This document shows positions 55,122 through 64,000 of a stretch of DNA of 64,000 bases, piece after piece. This DNA is from Viola odorata. Its lineage: Eukaryota > Streptophyta > Magnoliopsida > Malpighiales > Violaceae. The position numbers were made by a program, and so were the translations under genes. Numbering within the stretch: position 1 is the stretch's first letter; each line of letters opens with the position of its first letter. The notes below the pieces were generated by a model that worked only from the letters and a program-made list of their open reading frames with translations, was not told where the DNA came from and did not search any database. The DNA is taken from assembly GCA_963691705.1 (NCBI GenBank), contig OY829545.1:27515475-27579474 (forward strand). Reading direction: 5' to 3'.

Positions 55122-58100
55122 CTAGGTCTGGACAGGTGGGTCCTCCACCATAGCCTCCTCAACAACCGAGGGCTGGAAACCTTCATAGAAGGGCTTCAGT
55201 CTTTGCCTACTGACTTTGAAGATGACTCCAGTATCGGGTTTCTGGATTTCAACTGCCCCATGGGTGTAGATTGTCGTGACCACGAAAGGTCCCGACCATT
55301 TGGATTTCAGCTTCCCAGCGAAGAGTCGCAGTCGTGAGTTGTACAACAAGGCTTGCTGTCCAACTGAGAACGTTTTGGGACAAAGATGTCGGTCATGATA
55401 TGCTTTTGTCTTGCCTTTATAGAGCAGGGCGTTCTCATAAGCATCATCCCTTAGCTCTTCTAGCTCTTGAATTTGCAAGCGCCTATGTTGGCCAGCGAGG
55501 CCTAGATCTGTGTTTACCTTTCGGATAGCCCAGAAAGCCTTGTGCTCTATCTCCACCGGGAGATGGCACGGCTTTCCATAAACAAGCCTGTAAGGGGTCA
55601 TTCCTATCGGGGTCTTGAAAGCTGTTCGATAGGCCCAGAGAGCGTCACCCAATTTCAAACTCCAATCTTTCCTGGACTGGTTAACGGTCTTCTCAAGAAT
55701 GGATTTGATCTCACGGTTCGAGACCTCGGCTTGTCCGTTAGTCTGAGGATGATAAGCAGTGGATGTTCTATGGTGGACTCAATACTTTGTCAAAAGGGAG
55801 GACACAACACGGTTGCAAAAGTGGGCACCCCTATCGCTGATCAGCGCTCTAGGTGTACCAAACCGATTGAAGATATTGGTGCGGAGGAAGTTCACAACCA
55901 CCTTGGAATCATCCATTCGAGTAACCTTGGCCTCGACCCATTTAGAGACATAATCGACGGCCAGAAGGATGTAGATGTTGCCAAAGGAATTGGGAAAAGG
56001 GCCCATGAAGTCTATACCCCAGATATCAAAGATCTCGCAGGCGATAATGTTTGTCAAGGGCATCTGATTCCTGGCCCCGATATTTCCAGTGGCCTGACAT
56101 CGGGGGCATGAGGCGCAGAACATGTAACTATCCTTGAAAATGGTGGGCCAGTACAGCCCAGCTTCCAGAACTTTCAGGGCAGTTTTCTTGGCCGCGAAAT
56201 GGCCTCCTTTTGAGTGGCAGAATTTAAGGATCGAGGGCACCTCGTCTATGGTTACACATCTACGGATGATTTGATCCGAACAGTGCTTCCATAGGTAGGG
56301 ACTGTCCCATATGTAGTATTTTTCTTGTCTTCTGATTCTGGTGTATTCAGAGGAAGTGGAATCGGTTGGGTAAGTGCCTGTAGCACAAAAGTTTACAATA
56401 TCGGAAAACCATGGGGAATAAACAGTTTGGACTAGACATAAGTGCTCGTCTGGAAAAGTATCTCGGATTGGCACAAGCAAATTATCTTCTTGGGCTGGAA
56501 GTCTACTCAAGTGATCGGCCACAAGGTTTTCTTTTTCGGCTTTATCTTTGATAGCTATATTGAATTCTTGCAGGAGCAAGATCCAACGAATAAGCCGAGG
56601 TTTGGCATCGGCTTTGGTCAACAAACACCGAAGGGCAGAATGGTCAGAGTAGATGAGGACTTGAGTGCCAAGCAGATATTGTCTGAACTTGTCTAGGGCG
56701 TAGACTACGGCCAGAAGTTCTTTCTCAGTGGTGGTGTAGTTCTGCTGGGACGGGTCTAGCAACTTGGAAGCATAATAGATGACATGGGTCTCTTTATCCT
56801 TCTTCTGACCCAAAACTGCGCCTAGGGCCTGATTACTGGCATCACACATGACCTCGAAAGGTAATGTCCAGTCGGGGGCTCGAATAATCGGGGCCGAGAT
56901 AAGTTTGTTCTTGAGAAGTTCAAAAGCGGTTCTGCAGGCCTCGCTAAAATCGAAGGACACGTCCTTCTGGAGCAATTTACACATGGGTTGGGCAATCTTC
57001 GAAAAATCCTTAATGAACCTTCGGTAGAAACCGGCATGGCCTAGAAAAGATCTCACATCGCGGACACAAGATGGGTAGGGCAGGGATTCTATTACTTCTA
57101 TCTTGGCTTTGTCGACCTCAATTCCCTTGGCCGAGATAACATGACCAAGCACCAGGGCTCGATCCACCATAAAGTGGCATTTTTTCAAAATTCAGGACAA
57201 GATTTGTCTCAATGCAGCGTTCTAGGCACCTTCTCAGATTGTTCATGTATTCTTTAAAAGAGTTTCCATAGACGGTGAAATCGTCCATGAAGACTTCAAT
57301 TCCATCTTCAACTAATTCAGAGAAAATGCTGACATACAACGCTGGAAAGTGGCAGGGGCGTTGCATAGACCGAAGGGCATGCGTCTATACGCGAAGGTCC
57401 CGAAAGGGCAGGTGAAGGTTGTCTTTTCCTGGTCTTCAGGAGCAACTGGGATCTGATGGAATTCGGAGTAACCGTCTAGACAGCAATAATGGGTTTTGCC
57501 GGCTAGGCGTTCTAGCATCTGATCGATGAAGGGCAGGGGAAAATGATCTTTCCTGGTAGCAGAATTTAGCTGGCGGTAGTCGATACACACTCTCCACCCA
57601 TTCTGGATCCGGGTAGGAATGGATTCTCCAGCCTGACCGATGGTGATAGTTATGCCTGTTTTCTTGGGCACAACTTGGATAGGGCTGACCCAAGGGCTAT
57701 CTGAGATGGGGTAGATGACTCCCGCATCTAACAACTTGAGAATCTCTTTCTTCACCACTTCCATCATAGGCGGATTAAGTCATCTCTGGGGCTGGCGAAT
57801 GGTCTTGCTTGCGTCTTCTATGTGGATGTGATGAGTGCATAATGCTGGAGACAAGCCCTTAATGTCCACAATGGTCCATCCTATGGCTTGCCTGAAGTTC
57901 CTTAGCAAGGAAATGAGCTTGGACTCCTCGAGGTCTTCGAGCTTGTTGGAGATAATGATAGGTAAAGAGTTATCGGGGCCTAGATAAGCATATTTCAAGT
58001 GAGTAGGCAGTGGCTTCAGATCTAGGGCTGGAGCCTGATCAATAGAAGGTAATAACTTAGCATGGTCTGGATATTCGGGAGATTGATTCGGAGATTCATG

Positions 58101-60704
58101 CTGAGCAATAGCGCATTCCTCTAGGGCAGCGACGACTGAGTGTAATTCAGAAGGAATAGGAAGTGTCGAGGCCACGACATCTAGAAGAGTTGGCGTCAGA
58201 CTCCTGTCAAGGGCAAATTGTAAGGGGTCAGTAGAATATATATCATTAATTTCCCCTACAATGGGATCAAAAATATCAACATAATTCACACTAGAAAATT
58301 CAGAGGGGTATCGCATAGCTTCTAGCATATTGAATTTGATGATTTCTCCATCAAATTCGAGGGAGATGGTGGCGTCATGAACATCAATTTTTGCTCGGGT
58401 TGTGGCCAGAAATGGGCGGCCTAGAAGAACATCTGTGGACTTGGTGGAGTCCTCGTTCTCCATTGCAATCACATAAAAATCCGCAGGGAACAAGAATTCT
58501 CCTACTTGGACCAAGACATCCTTGATGATCCCCTCGGGGTATATGATAGAACGGTCAGCAAGTTGGATGGCGAGGTCTGTAGGCACGAGAGGCTCGAGGC
58601 CTAGACTGTGATAGATTACCAAGGGCATAACATTGATTCCCGCTCCGAGGTCACACATGGCCTTGCCAATATCAACTGTTCCGATTCGGCAAGGGATTAT
58701 GAACATGCCCTGGTCTTTGTATTTTGAAGGGATCCGATGCTGGATATGCGCAGACGCGCTGGCCCCTACGCTGATCTTGTTAACTTCGGCAAACTTGTTT
58801 TTATTCGTGCATAATTGCTTCAGAATTTTGGCATAGCGAGGGACGTTTTTCACGGCCTAGAGAAGAGGGATGTTTACAACCACCTTACTGAACATTTCAA
58901 AGATATCGCGGTCCTCCTTATCTTTCTTGGTCTTGACCAATCTGTGAGGGAAGGGGGGCTCGAGAATCTTATTAATGTATTCCTGGGTAAATTCAGGTGG
59001 GTTAGGGTCGTTCCTTGGTGAACCTCTGGGAGAGCGGATTCTATCCTCTATGACTTCGACAGATCTGGCTACTTTAGGGAGCTTTGGTCTAGGTTTAGGT
59101 CGAATCTCGGTCTCTGGAGAGTTTTCAACTTCGGGGGCTGGAGAAGTAGGTGCTTTCAAGGTCATGCCACTTCGCAAAGTTAATGCATAGACATTGTGCT
59201 TGGGATTTACTTCTGTCTGAGGTGGCAGTCTGCCGTGATTTGTTAACTCTTGCAATGTGGCAGTCAGGGCACTCATTTGCTTTTTAAGTTCATCTATTTC
59301 TTTCTGCTGCTCGGGATTCTTAGGCGTCTCAGCAGACGGGGGCTGGACAAAATTTTGGTCTGGAGGATGGACGAAGGTCTGATCCTGAGGAGGTTGGCAT
59401 TGATATTGGTTCTGATGAAATGTGGGTCGAGGTCTGAAATTTGGCATATTAGGAGAGGGATTTCCATAGGGGTTCTGATGCTGTTGATGGCTAGGTCCCG
59501 AAAGCTGAGTGTTTGGGACCCACCCTTGGTTTGGTTGTTTCCAGCCTTGGTTGTAAGTCTGAGCGTAAGAGACTGGAATAAATTGGCCAGCAGCATTCAC
59601 TTGTATTTCCTCCGGAATATGAGGACATGCATCAGTGGAGTGATCCACGAAATTGCATATCTGGCAGGCCTTGACAGGTGCTGGTTGTGCTGTTATGAAG
59701 TTTTGGAACATTCCTGTAAGAGAAGATATCTGGTTCTGAAGGGCAGCTACTTGGGCATCCTGGCCTGGATTGTTGGCAAGGTCGTCAGAGGTGTTCTTGG
59801 CCATGAGATCTATCATTGCTCGTGCGGCTCTTGGAGTTAGAGCAGTCAAGGATCCATTGGCGGCTGCGTTAAGCAGCGCTTTATCCTGAGCCTTGAGGCC
59901 TTCACAAAAATATTGAACCAGAGCGTGCTCGGTAAGATTGTGGGCTGGGCAACTCGATTGCATTTTCTGAAATCTCTCATAGTACTGGGTTAGAGTCTCT
60001 TCTTTCTTCTAAATAATGGAGACGAGTTGCTTGCGAGTGGTATTTGAGATTGAAGTCGGGTAATACTTCTCAGTGAAGATTTTTGACATGTCCACCCAAG
60101 AACGAATAGATCTTGCGGGAAGGTCATAATACCAATCTAGGGCGTCATCTTTGAGAGACCACTGGAATGCACGAAGCTTGGCTTGTTCAATACTAACGTT
60201 GGCAGGTTTCATGGCCTCGCAAATAGAGTGGAGCTGTTGGAGATGGCGAAGAGCATTTTCCTTGGCTACCCCTCGAAAAGTAGGCAGATGATGAAGCACG
60301 GCGGACTTTAGAGTCCAGTCATTAGGGACATTGGGCCAGTCAATGCAGCTACTGGCCATATCGGGGGTTGCATGGAAATTGTCGATGGTTTGCTGGTCTG
60401 GGGGTGGTGGTGGATCTTCGTGGTTTTCACGGTTGTTACGGTTGTCATCGTTGGCTAGGTCATCCATTGCTGGAAAATTAAAGTGGTCTGGTATGGGGTT
60501 TTCCGGGTCACGATGGAGAAAGGTCAGGTCTAAGAAAAGCTGATGTTCCTGGTCAGCCAGATTAGAAGGGGAACCGTCGAGGGCAGGATGAGGGATCACT
60601 CTACGATGAGCAGATGTCCCTTGAGCTTGCTTACGAAGTCCTCTTTCCGTTCTGGTCAACTCGAGGTCTAGAGGAAGTAGATCGGGAGCAGATCTCCTGG
60701 TCAT
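55122..60704 (-). pseudogene. gag-pol: Athila gag-pol, E copy (multiple stops and frameshifts)
   Basis: Gag begins at ATG 60704 (MTRRSAPDLLPLDLELTRTER). Recognisable in order: capsid region (LDWYYDLPARS, about 60130), zinc knuckle CQICNFVDHSTDAC (about 59670-59630), protease CDLGAGINVMPL (about 58650), RT ([26 protein letters not shown] about 57285), RNase H ([16 protein letters not shown]), integrase HHCC finger (about 56235-56100), DDE core and C-terminus ending 55122. Lesions: TAG 60011-60009, TAG 58859-58857, TGA 57782-57780 (all explicable as C-to-T), a 1-bp loss near 57333 in RT, a 1-bp gain in an A-run near 57182, and TGA 55781-55779 (probably from GGA) in integrase. Closest to C in sequence. 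Confidence 0.94.
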
Positions 60705-60738
60705 ACAAGAAAAACAAAACAAAATCAGTACCGCTCAA

Positions 60739-60756
60739 TCCCCGGCAACGGCGCCA
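60739..60756 (-). promoter_or_regulatory. Primer-binding site (element E), tRNA-Asp
   Basis: Plus strand TCCCCGGCAACGGCGCCA, perfect, 5 bp from the LTR at 60762. Confidence 0.95.
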
Positions 60757-60761
60757 AAATT

Positions 60762-62383
60762 TGATCGTCACTCAAATATACTTAAATTTATCCTGATGCC
60801 TAAATGCACAAATAAATGTGTACAGAGCAAGACAGGGTCGAACCACAGAGATTGAAGGACTAACTTGTTAGTGGAGATGTATGACAAGGCAATGTGCAAC
60901 AGATCTAACCAAAGTAACAGTAAGGGGGGTTTTATGTTGATTAATAAATTAATCAACGTAGAGTAGGGGAGCTAACAAAACAGAAGTGGAAAGTACTTAT
61001 CTAGGGCACGAAAGTAAATCGTAATCCAGGGCAAGAAATGTAAAGTGTTATCCAGAGCAAGAGATGTAAACAGACCGAATGCGGGAAAAGTAACGAAAAG
61101 GATATTAATCAAATGAGACGAGATCTTAGCGAAAGGTGCTCCCTTGGGTTGTTTTCTAGGTCGGCTAGTCATTGGTGCAGAAGTTTTCCAGACTCATGTG
61201 CAGATCTGCTAGGTCGGCATCCCCTGCTTACCTTCGTAGATAAAAGTCACCCCCCGTTTCCACATATGAGGTGACCTTGACGTTCAGCCATCCTCCCAGC
61301 TACCTTCCTTGTCATCAAAAGGTAGCCTTGACCGTCCGGCCTGTCACGACTCGAAGTAGGGAGGCTAAATTCAGAATGCCCATGAAGGAGAGGTAAGACA
61401 GATCTAGGGCGCGATAGCTCAGCTTGTCAGACTCGTATCGCATACCCTAGATAACTGTTTACCCCTAGGTGAGGCCTCTCGCGCTGCCTCCCCTAGGTGC
61501 CTGCTCTAACTCCAGGGCTTCGCGTCAGTTATAACCCTGGAATATGACGTTACTCATGCAGAAATACTAAAAGATGATCAAGCTCTTAACATCTCTAGAC
61601 GAGCATATAATGAAATCGGTAAACAGTCATGTGTCACAAGAGAATATATTAAGCATGCATTAGACCTCTTAGCCAAACCCTACAACCCGTGGAACACCCT
61701 TCACCAAGAAAGGGGTATTTAGCTACTCATACTATAGTATAAACAGTAGGTATATATAATCATGCAATGATAAAATAAGGAAAGTAAAAAGGGAGTAGAG
61801 TAAACCGATAGATTAATTAATAATCAAAGAGGAAAGTTGTTGACAATGGCTGCTCTTGGTTGAGAAGAGGAGATGATCCCCAGAAAATAAGCACTGAAAT
61901 TAATGTAAGAAATTATCCCTTGGAACAGTCGTCCTTACAAAACCCTAAAACTATTCTTATATAGCCTAAGCCTAGCTAGGAGACAAAAACAGCTAAGGGG
62001 AGAGGAAGGATCAATGAGGGCGTGACAGCACACGTCCTTGCAAAAGGAATATTCTGGGATTCCTGGCACGTCTGCTATCTTCTGGAAGCGCCTGGGATTC
62101 CGTGCGGATCTCAGAAGATGCTCTCTTTGGAAGAAGGCTCAGAACTGTCGAGGCCTTGAGACAGCGCACTGGTCTGGTTCGCATCGAGGTCTTGACAACG
62201 TTCTTTCTTCTAGACCTGGAAAATAGAATTCCTCAGAAATGCTCTAAAATAGCTTCTTTTCGGCCTTTTCCCTTCCTTGATGCTAATCTGCAAATAAGAT
62301 TGAAATGAGGGTCAAATCGCAACATCGAGCCCCCGAAAGGGCTAGAAAGGAGGGTAAAACCGAGAGCATGAAACGTGCTATCA
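60762..62383 (-). repeat. 5' LTR of element E
   Basis: 1622 bp. Compared with the 3' LTR it lacks about 16 bp near 61211 (GGGACCGCGTTTCC region). Stem-loops as in the other copy; the GTCACC/GGTGAC stem is perfect here. Confidence 0.95.
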
Positions 62384-63406
62384 AGGACATTGTGTCTTTT
62401 AAGTGTGGGGAGGGTGTACAGTTGTTGTCTTTATATTTTTGTGTGTTTTGTGATGATTGTTGTGTTGAGTGTTTGATTTTGTGTGTCAGTTTTTTTTGTT
62501 TAATTTTTCTGTTATGCATGTTTTTAATTTTCCATGTTTGTGTGCGTTTGTCCAGTTTTGAGTCTGTCATTTGCATGATTTTTATTCATATTTTTCTGCA
62601 TGTTTTGAGTCTGTTTTGTGAGTGTACATCCGAACCCCTGTTTTCTTGCTTAGGTTGTTTAGTCTTTCGGTGGGTTTGCATTTAGACACTTTTCTAGGAG
62701 ATACAATGCTTTAGTAACAGGGAAGCGAATAAGCGTAAATTGATCAATGCCTAAGGGGCATATACTCTAATGATTCCCAAACATTAACTATCCACATGGT
62801 CGTAGGGACATTTAACTAGAACCTTAACTTTCATTAGGGTGATAGGGTTTGTTGCCATGATTTGAGTGTGTTGTTCTATCTGTCTAGAGTGTGAGACAAT
62901 AAAAGGTGTTGGAGCGTCATAGGACAGACATAGCAAAGGTGGAAGTTCTAGCCAAAAAGAACAAGCTCTGTCTATGTGCTGTGTCTGTAAAAATACAAAG
63001 GACACTTGCTATGTCTGAAAAAATTGCTAGGACATAGAAAAGAAAAAAATAGAAACATCTGTCAAAGTGATTTAAATGGCACCAGTCTTTAGGCACTTTT
63101 GGATAGACAACACATCGGTGGGACTCAAAATCTATGGTGAACCTTGTTGCCCTATACTTTATCATAATATCTAGTAGGGTGTCTTGATACCATGTGGATG
63201 GGGTATGTTTAGGGTATTGATTTGTCCCTGTTAGTCTAGCATTGGGTATTTTAGGGAAGTGTCTTGGCAGATCCAGTGAAGGGGTAAACAGCTTGAAACT
63301 GAGAAAGTCAGGGGGTTCTTGGTATCTGTTCTATTTTTGATGTGTTTTTATTTTTCTTTTTGAGTCTGTATGCTTGAGGGCAAGCATAGTTAAAGTGTGG
63401 GGAATT
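62384..63406 (+). other. 3' UTR of element D, second part, with PPT
   Basis: Starts with the right copy of AGGAC (62384-62388). CATTGTGT (62388-62395) would complete the stem ACACAATG, loop AGGA, CATTGTGT before E inserted; AAGTGTGGGG follows at 62401-62410. No gene is seen in the following 950 bp. The PPT module at the end is TATGCTTG, AGGG, CAAGCATA (63369-63388), then AAGTGTGGGGAATT (63393-63406). Confidence 0.88.
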
Positions 63407-64000
63407 TGATTACATTGCATTTCATCATGTTTTATTGTCCTTATTTTGGACAGTAAAGCCACTGATTTATCCCTGATTTCCCATATCTTTGCAGTTCTGG
63501 TCTGATGGCAAAATATTGAAGATTCTGGTTTTTGGGAGCTGAAGCTGATTTTCGGAGTCTTGGCCTAGAGCTTGGCCAAGACACCTTCGCATTCAAGGAA
63601 GCGCGCACCAGATCGTCTTGGCCAAGACTGCGGCCAAGACTCATTCGCAATTAAGGAAGAAACGTCAACATCCGCTTGGGTCGTCTCCTCATTGGGCCTT
63701 GCGAGCTGGCAGAGATCCAGCGACAAAGGGGAAGGATCAAAACGATTTAAATTAAGAATCCTTTAAAGGATCTCCTTCCATCTTTGTATTTTGAAAACTC
63801 CTAATTTCATTCAAACAATTTATTGTTACAATCTTTTTAGAGATTTTCTAGGAATTAGAGTTGAAGTAGGATAGAGGAGTTTGAAGGCTATTTAGCCAAA
63901 CATTGTTCCTCCTCTGTCCGGATCGAAACCCTTCTTCTCTTTTCTCCTTCTTTGACAATAAAATACTTTGCTCCGGATTTATTTAAATCTCTGATTTAAT
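63407..64000 (+). repeat. 3' LTR of element D (first 594 bp)
   Basis: Begins TGATTACATTGC as at 39216; lacks about 12 bp of the 5' LTR near 63441. The 11-bp inverted repeat is kept as GGATAGAGGAG/CTCCTCTGTCC (63869/63909) with one G-U pair. Continues beyond the window. Confidence 0.95.

Larger units (their letters stand above)
49351..62383 (-). mobile_element. Athila-type retrotransposon E, complete, nested in D
   Basis: 13,033-bp minus-strand element with both LTRs (49351-50987 and 60762-62383), primer site, gag-pol, intact third ORF and PPT, flanked by the 5-bp duplication AGGAC. By eye the LTRs differ by about 19 substitutions in about 1.6 kb (about 1.2%, mostly transitions) plus a 16-bp and a 1-bp length difference. 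This is the youngest datable insertion together with C. Gag-pol is nevertheless broken, so mobility would have needed help or preceded the mutations. Confidence 0.97.
39216..64000 (+). mobile_element. Athila-type retrotransposon D (full structure, interrupted by E, runs off window)
   Basis: Plus-strand element: 5' LTR 39216-40732, primer site, gag-pol, third ORF, 3' UTR split by element E at 49350/62384, PPT 63393-63406, and 3' LTR from 63407 past the window end. Left flank AAAAC; the right duplication is outside. The visible LTR parts differ by about 14 substitutions in about 590 bp plus one 12-bp difference (by eye about 2.4%), more than the E LTRs, as expected for the host of a later insertion. 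Confidence 0.95.

Noticed and set aside
60739..60756. tRNA-Asp-like sequences at five places (1669, 35973, 37561, 40738, 60739)
   Set aside because: Only the last 18-20 nt of the tRNA are present, each 5 bp from an LTR end. They are primer-binding sites.

Overview
The window is nuclear DNA of a flowering plant, probably a eudicot. It is AT-rich, has intron-containing gene remnants (an Xa21-type LRR receptor kinase and a DUF821/CAP10-type O-glucosyltransferase), and more than half of it is nested LTR retrotransposons. I see no gene that looks intact and host-encoded. I cannot name the species.

Layout. 1-4932: 5' part of an Athila-type Ty3/gypsy element (A, minus strand) whose LTR is split by a solo LTR with 5-bp target duplications. 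4933-18591: AT-rich DNA with a hAT-like element (7105-8585, exact 8-bp duplication), two MITEs, a decayed LRR-kinase split by a LINE with a 13-bp duplication, and a glucosyltransferase pseudogene split by a second LINE fragment with a 14-bp duplication. 18592-24508: Tat/Ogre-like 5' LTR, primer site and leader, ending in a minisatellite of about 40 monomers. 24509-36528: Athila C (minus), its upstream LTR cut off. 36529-39053: Athila B remnant (minus), fused to C. 39054-39215: scrap of a second, inverted Tat-like LTR. 39216-64000: Athila D (plus), whose 3' UTR is interrupted by a complete Athila E (minus, 49351-62383, duplication AGGAC).

The Athila elements share one plan: LTR, tRNA-Asp primer site, single gag-pol frame (zinc-knuckle Gag, protease, reverse transcriptase/RNase H, integrase), then an env-position ORF, a long 3' UTR, a polypurine tract (PPT) and LTR. 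D's gag-pol keeps one frame over 1,889 codons with a single stop; E's third ORF is intact; every other reading frame is broken.

Most unusual observation. The Athila families carry short stem-loops at matching places: a series inside each LTR, one after the pol stop (loop AGGCAA), one after the third-ORF stop, and one at the PPT (loop AGGA/AGGG followed by AGTGTGGGG). Between families the stem sequences change on both arms so that pairing is kept, and loops within one LTR repeat a family-specific motif. E is inserted exactly in the AGGA loop of D's post-ORF stem-loop. This suggests conserved cis-acting RNA structures. The pairings were found by eye and have not been tested statistically.
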